Of a stretch of DNA of 64,000 nucleotides, positions 1-8,080 are shown in pieces. Source of the stretch: Arcanobacterium pluranimalium (GTDB taxonomy: Bacteria > Actinomycetota > Actinomycetes > Actinomycetales > Actinomycetaceae); the NCBI RefSeq assembly GCF_016907845.1, contig NZ_JAFBCS010000001.1, positions 1,922,001 through 1,986,000 of the forward strand. The letters are read 5' to 3'. The notes below the pieces were generated by a model. It ran no database searches. It had not been told where the DNA came from and worked only from the letters and a program-made list of their open reading frames with translations. Within the stretch, counting starts at the first letter, position 1. Each line of letters starts with the position of its first letter. Position numbers and translations under genes: made by a program.

Positions 1-788
1 CGTCAGGTCGAGCAGGCGCGCCGCAAGGCACGCAAGGAAGCCGAGGATGAGGCCAAGAAGATCAAGGCTGCCGCTGAGGTTGAAGCCTCACAGAAGCTCA
101 CTGAGGCGAACAACACGTTGGCCGAGGCTGCACAGGAGCTTGAAGAGGCCGAGCTAGAGAAGTCAGCCGCAGCTTCTGACCGTGTCGCCGCCGCATCGGA
201 GCTGCGACAGGCCAAGGATGCCCGCGAGCAGGCTGAGCGCGACCAGTCGGCGGCAGGTGCCGACCGTCAAGACGCTGCCCAGGATCGCGCGGCTGCGGCC
301 ACCGACCGTGTACAAGCGGCACAGGAGCTAAGCGAGGCACATGCACGCGCAGAAGACGAAGTCAAGGCTATCCGCGACGCGGCAGCCGCCGACCGTGCCA
401 AGGCAGCGCAAGAGCTAGCAGGGGTGCACGAGCGGGCAGCCAGATCATCGACTCCGCTAAGACTGTTGCCAAGGCTGAACTGGACAAGGTGATCGAACAG
501 GCCAAGACGCTGGGCAAGCGTGCACGCGAACATATGTTGGTTGTCGATTCAGATTTCTTGGACAAGCTGCTCCAGCGGCCAGAGATACGGCAGGAGTACG
601 ACCTGCACGTGGCACGCGCGTTCAGTAGCCCGATCCTTGGTGGCAACCCTGTGGCTAATGGCCGCACGGTCGCCGAGGAAAAGGCGTTCCTGGACCGACA
701 GCGCCAGCGTAGCCAGGAGTCGCTCGAGCACCGAGCACGCCAGAGAGGCGACGGTGATCATCAGTTGTGGCAGCGAGGGCACAGCTGA
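1..788 (+). pseudogene. Coiled-coil protein, 3' part, frameshifted
   Basis: The frame open at base 1 runs to a stop at 490-492 and codes for an Ala/Glu/Arg/Asp-rich coiled coil with imperfect repeats of the type DRxxAAxEL. Near base 435 the sensible reading moves to another frame, which continues as GSQIIDSAKTVAKAELDK and then, from 489, as a more globular tail (EHMLVVDSDFLDKLLQRPEI) ending at 788. Read through the shift, this is one protein of more than 260 residues. The local sequence fits loss of one copy of a 4-bp GGCA repeat, which is an inference. I recognise no family. The 5' end lies outside the window. It could be a mobile-element structural protein, a decayed gene or a base-calling error. 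Confidence 0.6.
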
Positions 789-816
789 TCGTCTTCTGGA
801 GAGCACGATCAGCTGT
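781..816. repeat. 12-bp perfect inverted repeat at end of coiled-coil gene
   Basis: ACAGCTGATCGT is followed after 12 nt by its exact reverse complement. The left arm overlaps the stop codon of the coiled-coil gene, so the hairpin is placed like a terminator, but no T-run follows. It could instead belong to the repeat array that starts about 90 bp downstream. Confidence 0.5.
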
Positions 817-902
817 ACTGTGAGGCGTACCTCCGGTTGCACTGTGGAGAGCCGCCGGGGCTGTACACCCTGCCCTACCACTGAGGGTTCTTCCGGGCTT
901 AT

Positions 903-1178
903 ACTCCAGCGTCGTTTCAGATCGACGCTCCAGAGGACGCTCCAGCGTTCCTGTCGCAAACGTTCGTTGTAGCGTACGCCCCAGCGTTCCTACGGGAGCA
1001 CGCGGCTGGAATGTACGCTCAGGCGTTCACTGGAGCGTACAGATGGCATTTGTACGCTGGAACGTCGCCGTGACGGTGTTGTGGAGCAGTCGTTGGGCAG
1101 TAGCACCTAAAGCACCCCTGACAGTCACTTACAGCGTTCGCTGCACCGTACGCTCCACAGTCCTCTCCAGCGTTCGTC
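903..1178. repeat. Array of degenerate GTACGCTCCAGCGTTC repeats, partly at 39-bp spacing
   Basis: About nine imperfect copies of GTACGCTCCAGCGTTC lie here, mostly on the plus strand, with at least one inverted copy at 1032-1040. Four copies are spaced at exactly 39 bp (CGC triplets at 938, 977, 1016 and 1055). Every plus-strand copy I located falls in the same frame modulo 3. That frame is open from 824 to 1258 but has no convincing start or protein character. The gap between the coiled-coil gene and the SSB gene holds no other recognisable gene. An iteron or partition-site role is possible because an SSB gene is adjacent. A remnant of a repetitive coding sequence is the alternative. Confidence 0.55.
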
Positions 1179-1281
1179 CCGACATCACCTGTCTTTTCCA
1201 CCTGCCAGCACAGAGCAAGCTCGACGGAAAAAACAACGGCCCTGCTCACCCCTAGGGCTTGCAGAATCGTTAAAAGTTAGG

Positions 1282-1743
1282 TTAAAATGGAGGGCTATCC
1301 GTTACGGCATTTGCACCGGCCATAGCTGGTTGCTTAGCCTGGGTCTTGGCTTGTACCTTGGCTCCAGCCTTGGCGCCGCGCTTGGCCGCACGAGCAGCGG
1401 ATTCACTCTTGGAGTCGATGAGCTGTACGGAGTCAATCCGTGCTACAAGCTCGAACCGCTCGACGCCTGACTTGTCAGTGAAGCAATCCGTACGCAGCGA
1501 GTAGCTCACCGCAACGCGGTCGCCGGTTCCGATGAAACCGAACACACCCGGAACGTTGGCGTCAGGCAAGTAGGACGTCAACTCGACGATCTCAGACTCG
1601 ACCTCGCCGGTCGATTTGTTCACAAAGCTGTTGCGAGCAAAGACAGCCAGCTTGACCGTCGCACCGCCCGCGCGATTCTCGAAGAAGCGCGGCTCGGATG
1701 CAGCATGGCCAACGATGGTGCCAAAGTTGCATGGGTTAGACAT
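1282..1743 (-). CDS. ssb: Single-stranded DNA-binding protein
   Basis: A 153-residue SSB-like protein. The N-terminal OB-fold region has the typical arrangement GTIVGHAASEPRFF, then KLAVFARNSF and a region on oxidised or tagged substrates resembling SSB loops. An Ala/Lys/Gln-rich linker follows, and the tail ends DSPPF, matching the acidic C-terminal tip by which SSB recruits partner proteins. The ATG at 1743 was chosen because TGGAGG lies just upstream and the fold begins directly after it; the frame is open further upstream without signal. Its placement beside a repeat array, a coiled-coil gene and a restriction system suggests an accessory SSB of a mobile element rather than the housekeeping copy, which is normally beside rpsF and rpsR. 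Confidence 0.8.
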   Translation of the reverse strand: MSNPCNFGTIVGHAASEPRFFENRAGGATVKLAVFARNSFVNKSTGEVESEIVELTSYLPDANVPGVFGFIGTGDRVAVSYSLRTDCFTDKSGVERFELVARIDSVQLIDSKSESAARAAKRGAKAGAKVQAKTQAKQPAMAGANAVTDSPPF

Positions 1744-2058
1744 TGTTGGAAACCTCCAGGTAGGACGTGAATTTTCTTTCAGTCTCCGAATCGAGAGACA
1801 GCTCTGCTGGCTCAAAGAAGAGCCCCCCCACATCCCTCGGCCCCTCGTCCCGGAGTGCTGGCGGCGCCGCCAAGAAGCTTGCGCCCAGCGTGAGCGCCGC
1901 CAGCGCCGCCCTGTTCAGCTACAGCGAGTGCCGGCCATATGAAAAAACAGCTCTGACCTGCATACATGAGCAGATCAGGGCCATTTGAATCGGTTAGACA
2001 GGCTCGGGGATATCGACCTTCACGCGGCCAATACTGACGCCTTCTTTCAAAGCAGGCA
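1744..2058. other. Intergenic, no gene seen
   Basis: This stretch separates the SSB gene from the end of the DUF4192 gene. It contains the SSB ribosome-binding site next to 1743 and a GC-rich part around 1860-1915 rich in GCGCCGCC-like runs. Short open frames on the plus strand have no start signal and no protein-like composition. I see no RNA gene. Confidence 0.4.
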
Positions 2059-2984
2059 TCAGCACCTCAAGCGCACACCAACCATAGATGCCTCCACAAG
2101 CAGCTGCGTGAGCCTATGGTCGCGAGACGCGGCGCCAGCAGCCTTGATAACCAAGCTGGCGCGGGTGTTGTGTCCACCGGCCAGTAACAGGCAGTCCAGC
2201 ATACTGAGTGTGCCTGCCCGAGGTCGCTGTTGAGCAGCTGCTGCGCCAGGTCAGTGAGCAACTCTTCAGCCAGCTCAGGCCAGCTGAGCAGTTCGCCAAG
2301 AGCCAAATCACGCACATCAGCACTAGCCATCATGACGGCCACAAGGCGAGCTTGTGCTTCAATACGGCGCCCGGCTGTCAGGTCCTGTCGAAGCGGCAAG
2401 ATCAAGTCATGGACAGCACCAACCTCGTCCAGCAGCTCAGCGGCGTGACGCATGAGAGCCTCGCCCTCTTCTGAACGAGCCGGATCGAACTGCAGCGGGT
2501 CCAGAGCCTCGTCACGGTCAGGAGCGATGAGATCGCCCTTGGAGAGCAACTCCTTGGTACTGACGGCCGCGTGAACGGGGGCGATCAGACCAGCTAAGAA
2601 GCTCGGATGGTAGGTGGATGCAGGCCGATCAGTCCACAAGGCGGTGTAGCACTCGTCTTCAGAGATGCCGCGACAGTGCCACACAACGTCGAGGTTGTCG
2701 ATGCTAGCCGTGACGACCTCGCTGATGAACGGGTAGTTCGACGACTCAGCAACAACCACGGCGAAGACGGTGTCGGCCCCAAAGCTGTTGATGCAAGCTG
2801 TGATGTCAGGCAGGGAATTGGAGTCACCGACATCCATGCGCAAGACAGGCCCGAGGCTACAGGTGCTGTTATCGACGCGCTTGAGCAGCATGAACACGAC
2901 GGAGTAGGCGGGGTGAAACCCCAGGATGCCTGGAATTTCGGCGATAAGGGCGGCTGGGGATGGGAGCGGAGCGGGTACAGACAT
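2059..2984 (-). pseudogene. DUF4192 family protein, frameshifted near its C-terminus
   Basis: The first ~255 residues match the actinobacterial DUF4192 pattern: an N-terminal LIAEIPGILGFHPAYSVVF segment, then alternating hydrophobic strands and a helical second half. In the uninterrupted frame the last ~45 residues are out of character and end at 2067. Another frame carries the expected end, LLLAGGHNTRASLVIKAAGA then HRLTQLLVEA, stopping at 2059-2061. A one- or two-base indel around 2205-2228 would explain this. AAAGG sits upstream of the ATG at 2984. The function of the family is unknown. The gene may be inactive, or the product may simply have an altered tail, or this may be a sequencing error. 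Confidence 0.65.
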
Positions 2985-3030
2985 GACCAGGACCTTTCGT
3001 ACTGTGACGGATGTTCAGTCATCAGTCCAA

Positions 3031-3049
3031 AACGACGCTCTGCGTCGTT
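3031..3049 (-). terminator. Small hairpin after the mini-HTH gene
   Basis: AACGACGC and GCGTCGTT form an 8-bp stem with a 3-nt loop. On the minus strand it is followed by TTTTGG. It lies between the mini-HTH gene and the DUF4192 gene, both on the minus strand, so it could end the former's transcript. Confidence 0.4.
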
Positions 3050-3106
3050 AGGTACCCGCTGTCCCCTGCTATCCGGGTCGTCACTGCCGGCCCGGTGTCA
3101 TTAAGG

Positions 3107-3226
3107 TCAGGCTCCTGACCGATGTTTCTTGAACGCACGTGAGATGGTTGCCCGTGAGACACCAAAGACCTTGGCTACGGGCGTGGTGTTATCAGGAAGA
3201 ATGGTAGCGGTACGGGATGCGGACAT
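3107..3226 (-). CDS. 39-residue helix-turn-helix protein, recombinase C-terminus-like
   Basis: A very small gene whose whole product is one helix-turn-helix. The segment TPVAKVFGVSRATISRAFKK resembles the DNA-binding C-terminal domain of serine recombinases (resolvase/invertase group). AAGGAG lies 7 nt before the ATG at 3226, which supports independent translation; the longer open frame upstream (to 3748) is low-complexity and has no start signal. No catalytic recombinase domain is attached. It may be a small regulator or a decayed remnant of a recombinase. The assignment rests on motif likeness only. Confidence 0.5.
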   Translation of the reverse strand: MSASRTATILPDNTTPVAKVFGVSRATISRAFKKHRSGA

Positions 3227-3344
3227 GGCGGTAACTCCTTGCATGAACGTTCTGGATGGGGGCAATTCATACTTGGGAACAGCCCCGCCGCTCGGACAGC
3301 GGTAGAGCTGTCGTTGGGGTCGGCGTCGACGCCAGGAAGGCAGG

Positions 3345-3521
3345 GTGGAAAAGGTGACTAACAACGGGCCGAAGACCATCACGGTAGACATCACCGGCGA
3401 CATGCTGTTGCGGGCATTGAGCCGACAGGAAGTACAGGAGCGCCTTGGAGGCATTTCCCCCGCTTCTCTGGACAGGCTGCTGGCCTCGGTCGGGTCAGCT
3501 GACTGTGGTACCCGGCAGTGA
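3345..3521 (+). CDS. Small excisionase-like helix-turn-helix protein
   Basis: A 58-residue frame beginning at GTG 3345 with AGGAAGG just upstream; a second GTG at 3354 is an alternative start. The segment LSRQEVQERLGGISPASLDR has the spacing of the MerR/excisionase-type helix-turn-helix. It is divergent from the mini-HTH gene. The frame continues after the TGA at 3519-3521 for 27 more codons that look protein-like (EIHLGYIDGIEIIFSGK) before a TAG at 3603, so the gene may once have been longer. The remaining bases to 3783 hold no gene I can support. Confidence 0.4.
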   Translation: MEKVTNNGPKTITVDITGDMLLRALSRQEVQERLGGISPASLDRLLASVGSADCGTRQ

Positions 3522-3783
3522 GAGGCGCGGCACGAGGACGTTGATAACAGCGAAATCCATCTGGGGTACATCGACGGTATAGAGATCATCTTCTCGGGAA
3601 AGTAGAAGTACACCCCGTACGCGGCTTTCTGTATGTCGGGGAGACCAGACACCACAACGCCAGTAGCCGCTATTCGGGGTACAGCGCACTGAGTGACCAG
3701 GGTGTACGGCCAAGAGGTTAACGACACTCCCCCAGCTTGGCGCGGCAAGTGTTTTTAGCACTAGGTTCGGCGCCAGCCGATGC

Positions 3784-5772
3784 TTACGTGGTGATTAAGT
3801 TTGCGATTTCCTCACGCCACTTCAGTGGCATACGTTCATCGGAGTTGTGGGCTATCTCGAACAGCTCATAGAGGTCTGGGTAAGTACTGTTCTTCTCCAC
3901 CAGCTGTTTTACCTGGTCAATGTCGATAGGGATGATTTTCAGTGGTGCGTATTCTTCATTCTTGCCCCAGTAACCAGACTGTTTGCGGAAGCGAAAGTCA
4001 TTCGCGACGTTGACATCGATTTCTGGTGCGACAAAAACGCAGTAGTCACTGTGATTACCAGTTTCAAGAACATGGGTGCCCAAGTGACGAGAAACAGGTT
4101 CCATTTCCATACGCCGGGCGTTCGTTCCATCAGCCAGAGTGGCCTCGATAAGCATGTCATGTTCGGGGTAGGTATCAGACTTCTCGAACTCAAAAATGAT
4201 GTCCGCACCTCCACCTTGGGCATGCGCTCGCGGCATGAGGTCTGCCTCAAAGGACAGTTTCATGAAATGCAGGACGTCGCCTTGCCGACCGGAGAACTCA
4301 TACCAGATGAGTCCGAGCACGTACTCAAAAATGGTAGATGGCGTGGCATCCTCGGTAACAAGTTCCTTTACACGCTCATCATCACGAGTAATGAAGCAGT
4401 CAAGAAGCTCAAGAAAGACGTCTTTGGTAAAGCGATTGTCCAGAAGGTCGTGGAGACGTTCATAGCGCTCATCCTGAACAACGCTCTTGGCCTGTGTCAG
4501 CGAGACTAGCTCCACACCAAATTCGGATGACAGCGCAGTGAGCAGCCGGGCTTCTGATATATCAAACATAGGTGAGATGTCTGACAACGCCAGGGACTCG
4601 TCGAGTTTTCCTGACTGTGTGAACATGTCCACCAACAGTTGGTCACCCACGAGCGAGAAAAACGCTGCCGGGATGGAGTCAAACGTCACCGTTCGCTCAC
4701 GAAACAGCACCGTATCAGTGAGCTTGAAATATCTGCGGTTGAGGTCGAAGTAATCTGACAGATTGGCTCGGGCCTTGTACAGATGCAGAAGTGTGAAGAA
4801 GACCTTCTTGAGCTGATTCTCGTCTGACACCGAGGCAAAGGGGTTATCAGGCGCAAAAGACGCGGCACTTTCTTTGTTGATCTTCGATGGATGGCTGTCC
4901 CCGAAGATTGCTTGCTTCCAGTATGAGGCGGTCTTGAGTTTCTTAATGCGCTTGTATAGCTCGGACACCTCGCCTGCGGACTGACGGTTGTCCACAAAGA
5001 CACGTTTGAGCGATTGGTAGAAGGGAAAATACAGGCTGTCGTATTTTCGACTCTTGCGGTTCATCCCGACAGTCGTGACCAATTCTTCGTCGACGGTATG
5101 CTCCATCCACAGTGCGTATGCACGCTTGTAGTTTTCTTTGGCCATCAAGTTCTCAACGATGACTTCATCAAAAGAGACATCTCCGTTTCGTACATCACTG
5201 AGCTTTGTTTTCACGATGCTTAATGACTGTTCATCGACGACCAGCGGGATAAGGTAAGTAAGTTCGTCAAAGGATAAAGATCCGAACTCGTTCAAGAAAT
5301 GCGCCAGTACGAAGTACGGCCGCACGTGCACACCGTCTCGAATCTGTAGCGATGTCTTCAGCATCTGCTTGAAGTAAATGTAGCTGTCAGCGGGGATCAT
5401 GAAGTAGTTGTCGGTACCAAAGGAGCCTGCTTCCACATGGTTGAGCAGTTCTTCGCCAGCGGTTGTGATTACTCGGTTGTTGTCGGTAAACCCCAACGTA
5501 GGAAGCCCTGATGTCTTCTGGCGAGCATCTTTGTCGGGCCGGGGAGCATCACCTGCTAGTGCATCGTGTTTTTGTAGGTAATAGTAGAAGCGGCTCTGCA
5601 AATCATTGTTGCTGATCCATTTCCACTCTTCACCCATTTCTGTGACCGTTTGCGAGAAGTTGCGAAGGTGCATGAGTTGTTCTTCGATACGTAGGTTCAT
5701 CTGGGCAACTCGAAAACTCGTTGTACCCAACACCCAGCAGTAGCTCTGGAAATTTATGTTCTCGTAGATCAC
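3784..5772 (-). CDS. AlwI-family type IIS restriction endonuclease
   Basis: A 662-residue endonuclease that should cut DNA near an unmethylated asymmetric site. The N-terminus has the family-like WVLGTTSFRV block. The C-terminal third has GGGADIIFEFEK, then DMLIEATL and RRMEMEPVSRHLG, matching the PD-(D/E)xK core of the AlwI group, which includes AlwI, MlyI and the nicking enzyme N.BstNBI. The start is the GTG at 5772, with AAAGG six bases upstream, only 12 bp after the methyltransferase stop, so the pair is co-transcribed with the methyltransferase first. The recognition sequence cannot be read from the protein. Base composition looks lower in GC than the preceding 3.7 kb. A nickase is possible by family relationship. 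Confidence 0.85.
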   Translation of the reverse strand: MIYENINFQSYCWVLGTTSFRVAQMNLRIEEQLMHLRNFSQTVTEMGEEWKWISNNDLQSRFYYYLQKHDALAGDAPRPDKDARQKTSGLPTLGFTDNNRVITTAGEELLNHVEAGSFGTDNYFMIPADSYIYFKQMLKTSLQIRDGVHVRPYFVLAHFLNEFGSLSFDELTYLIPLVVDEQSLSIVKTKLSDVRNGDVSFDEVIVENLMAKENYKRAYALWMEHTVDEELVTTVGMNRKSRKYDSLYFPFYQSLKRVFVDNRQSAGEVSELYKRIKKLKTASYWKQAIFGDSHPSKINKESAASFAPDNPFASVSDENQLKKVFFTLLHLYKARANLSDYFDLNRRYFKLTDTVLFRERTVTFDSIPAAFFSLVGDQLLVDMFTQSGKLDESLALSDISPMFDISEARLLTALSSEFGVELVSLTQAKSVVQDERYERLHDLLDNRFTKDVFLELLDCFITRDDERVKELVTEDATPSTIFEYVLGLIWYEFSGRQGDVLHFMKLSFEADLMPRAHAQGGGADIIFEFEKSDTYPEHDMLIEATLADGTNARRMEMEPVSRHLGTHVLETGNHSDYCVFVAPEIDVNVANDFRFRKQSGYWGKNEEYAPLKIIPIDIDQVKQLVEKNSTYPDLYELFEIAHNSDERMPLKWREEIANLITT

Positions 5773-5784
5773 AGCACGCCTTTG

Positions 5785-7857
5785 TTAGTAGTTCGTTATC
5801 AACACCTCAAGTGTAGTTGAAGAACGGTTGATTCTGCGATAGTTCGAGTTCCGGTAACTCATTGTGAGGTCGTGTTGAGTGAAATCCGAGTTCTTGATCC
5901 AGTCGCTAAGTATCTGATTGACGGCGCCTTTCGCCTCGATCACGTTTGATAGAGCAAACCTACGACCTGAGTTGTGGACGTCTTCGAGGAAGGCGAGAAG
6001 GTCACGCTCATGGGTCTCTGACCATCCGCCTCTCTCGTTATAGGTGGCCTGCGTAATCAGATACGGGGGATCGCAATAAAACACAGTGTCTAAAGGCGTG
6101 TCATCGATCTCAAAATCACGGAAATCTCCGATACGGAAGGAGCTGTCCATCTCCGAAATATGCTTGTGGAAATCCACAAGTTTGGTGCGCATTTTAGCGT
6201 TGAAGTCACGCTTCCCGACAGGAAGGTTGAACTCCCCCTTCGCATTAAACCTCAGCTGGTTGTTGAAACCATGAATCACCAGGACATATAGCAGTAGCGG
6301 GTCACGACGAGAAACATCTTCAGCGTTGTACGCTTCTCTGAGCCTCAAGAATGGTTCACGGTTTACATAGGCTAAACCTGAAGAGCTGTCCACACCGTAG
6401 TGCGTGTATGAGTACCGATGGGTGTTACTGAATCCGTAGCGGTCTGTAATCTCGTCCACGGCAGCGATGGTTTCTGCAGGGTCACTATGTGCGAGGAACT
6501 GAATTAGTTCAATGAGCTTGGGGTTGTTGTCATTAAAGACCACCCGGTCCGCGTCCACATTGGCACCGACCGTGCATCCGCCGGCGAAGAGGTCAACAAA
6601 GAGGCTTGTTCGAGGAAGATGGGGGCGTAGCTGCGGCACGAGCTTGCCCTTGCCACCGATGTAATTGATAGGGCTGAGGACTACGGCACTCGCAGGTTTG
6701 GCAGACTGTTTGACCGTGCAGACAAATAGTCGCTCACTGTTGTCTGCGATGGCAGACTTGCCGGTACTAAATGCCTTGTAGGGCCGCTCAAAAACTTGGA
6801 CGTCACCTTTTTCAGAGAGAATCTCCATGATGTCGTCGTCGGTAATTTTCGCGTTTGAGCGTCCATTCCCCTTCGTGGCCATGTTGTTATACGAGAACAC
6901 AATGTACTTGACATTCGCTTTAGCGACGAGATCCCTAAATGCTTCAGCTGCGCGAACAGTGTTGTAGTCACTCTTCAACGCCTTACGGTCCATTTTGCGG
7001 GCAACGCCGTGAACTTCTGGTTTTTCCCACCGTGCGATGTTCTCTAACAGATGGTAGGCATCACAATATTGACGCGAGTTGTATGGGGGGTCGCAGTACA
7101 GCAAGTCGCCAGAGATGTCCTCAATTAATGCGTTGGCATCGGCGTTGTAGCTCGTGTTGTTGGGCGAGAGGTCCACTGACGGCAAGACCACTGGAAAGAT
7201 TAATGATTTGTCGAATTCTGCACCTTTACGGTACGCGTCGTAGTGCCCCACTGTGTTGGCAATGCGGTCCATACCGTAAAGAATTGACGTGAGCAGAATG
7301 GCAAACTCACGTTCATTGATGAGGTTTTGAGATCGCACCTGCTCTAGTAGTTCACGGGCGGCGCCGATCTTGGAGCAGTCATCGGCGCTGAAGAAAGTGT
7401 CAGCGAAGTTTTGTCGAACGTAGTTGTCTTCGCTTGTCTCAATGGCGTTGAGACACGCAATAGCATCGATAACGACGTGAGGCCGGTAGTCTGTGGGCGA
7501 AAACCAACAGCAGCTTGTGACATAGTTGGAGTAGAGAATGTCGTTTGTGATGAGCGCCTTGTCCTTGAAGGCGTTGGCCACAGCGCCAGTGCCAGAGAAG
7601 ATGTCGATAACTGACTCGACTCCTGGGCAATGTTGGTCGACGGTCTCTCGTATAAATCCGGTCAGGCCGTGTTTGTTACCCAAGTAGCGACGGTTATTGA
7701 TCTGCGAGACCCGAACGTTATTAGCGATGAGTTCCGTCTCAATATCCTTTAATGCCTGTTCACCAAGCTCACTGGCTAATTGGCCAGCGGTGCGCTGTAC
7801 GATCTCCATAAATACTGACTCGATGGAGCGCTTCCGGGTAGCTGTGGTGGTTGTCAT
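5785..7857 (-). CDS. Fused double-domain adenine-specific DNA methyltransferase
   Basis: A 690-residue protein with two complete N6-adenine methyltransferase domains of the D12/Dam type. Domain one (about 50-380) has RRYLGNKHG, the cofactor loop DIFSGTGAVANAF and catalytic DPPYNSRQY. Domain two (about 395-690) has NYIGGKGKL, VDLFAGGCTVGAN and catalytic DPPYL. M.FokI has the same two-domain plan, where each domain methylates one strand of an asymmetric site; here each half probably does the same for the partner endonuclease's site. The ATG at 7857 has GGAGAA upstream. A 53-bp palindrome starts 15 bp upstream and may control the operon. Both catalytic motifs are intact. Confidence 0.88.
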   Translation of the reverse strand: MTTTTATRKRSIESVFMEIVQRTAGQLASELGEQALKDIETELIANNVRVSQINNRRYLGNKHGLTGFIRETVDQHCPGVESVIDIFSGTGAVANAFKDKALITNDILYSNYVTSCCWFSPTDYRPHVVIDAIACLNAIETSEDNYVRQNFADTFFSADDCSKIGAARELLEQVRSQNLINEREFAILLTSILYGMDRIANTVGHYDAYRKGAEFDKSLIFPVVLPSVDLSPNNTSYNADANALIEDISGDLLYCDPPYNSRQYCDAYHLLENIARWEKPEVHGVARKMDRKALKSDYNTVRAAEAFRDLVAKANVKYIVFSYNNMATKGNGRSNAKITDDDIMEILSEKGDVQVFERPYKAFSTGKSAIADNSERLFVCTVKQSAKPASAVVLSPINYIGGKGKLVPQLRPHLPRTSLFVDLFAGGCTVGANVDADRVVFNDNNPKLIELIQFLAHSDPAETIAAVDEITDRYGFSNTHRYSYTHYGVDSSSGLAYVNREPFLRLREAYNAEDVSRRDPLLLYVLVIHGFNNQLRFNAKGEFNLPVGKRDFNAKMRTKLVDFHKHISEMDSSFRIGDFRDFEIDDTPLDTVFYCDPPYLITQATYNERGGWSETHERDLLAFLEDVHNSGRRFALSNVIEAKGAVNQILSDWIKNSDFTQHDLTMSYRNSNYRRINRSSTTLEVLITNY

Positions 7858-7871
7858 ACTAAAGGTTCTCC

Positions 7872-7924
7872 GTTGCTCGTTGTGATACTTAGCATCCTAG
7901 ATGCTAAGTATCACAACGAGCAAC
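7872..7924 (-). promoter_or_regulatory. 53-bp perfect palindrome upstream of the restriction-modification operon
   Basis: Two perfect 25-bp arms (7872-7896 and 7900-7924) are separated by 3 bp, CTA. The element ends at the ribosome-binding site of the methyltransferase gene. Read on the minus strand it includes TTGCTC and, 18 bp later, TAGGAT, which could serve as a -35 and -10. It may be an operator spanning the promoter, or a leader hairpin if transcription starts upstream. The inner edges read GCATC and GATGC. Confidence 0.65.
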
Positions 7925-7990
7925 CCGTTCATGGAACAGTCAGGGCCTCCGGGTGCCAAGCAGTCACCCTTGCACGACAAATTCGACTCG

Positions 7991-8014
7991 CTAAAGCGAC
8001 ATCTAAAGCGACAT
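7991..8014. repeat. Tandem 12-bp repeat
   Basis: CTAAAGCGACAT occurs twice in direct succession without mismatch, in the gap between the restriction-modification palindrome and the tRNA terminator. Confidence 0.7.
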
Positions 8015-8028
8015 TTCGAGATTCGGGC

Positions 8029-8072
8029 GTGAAAAACAAAGCTCCCTACCAACATTTCTGCTGGTAGGGAGC
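8029..8072 (-). terminator. Intrinsic terminator of tRNA-fMet
   Basis: GCTCCCTACCA and its reverse complement (8041-8072) form an 11-bp stem with a 10-nt loop. On the minus strand the stem is followed by TTTGTTTTTC. It lies 8 bp after the 3' end of the tRNA gene. Confidence 0.85.
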
Positions 8073-8080
8073 TTATCTAG

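Noticed and set aside
903-1178. CRISPR array
   Set aside because: Repeats are degenerate, copies occur on both strands, spacers are irregular beyond the 39-bp run, and no cas genes are seen.
1043-1258. Plus-strand frame through the repeat array
   Set aside because: No start signal. The repeating Val/Arg/Ser/Trp pattern comes from the DNA repeats, and the frame is short. It is treated as a repeat array, not a gene.
3107-3748. Long minus-strand reading frame of about 213 codons including the mini-HTH
   Set aside because: The upstream part is low-complexity and has no ribosome-binding site, whereas AAGGAG stands before the ATG at 3226.
3784-7857. BREX, type I or type III restriction system
   Set aside because: Only two genes are present. 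There is no helicase, specificity subunit or phosphatase, and the motifs are those of a type IIS pair.
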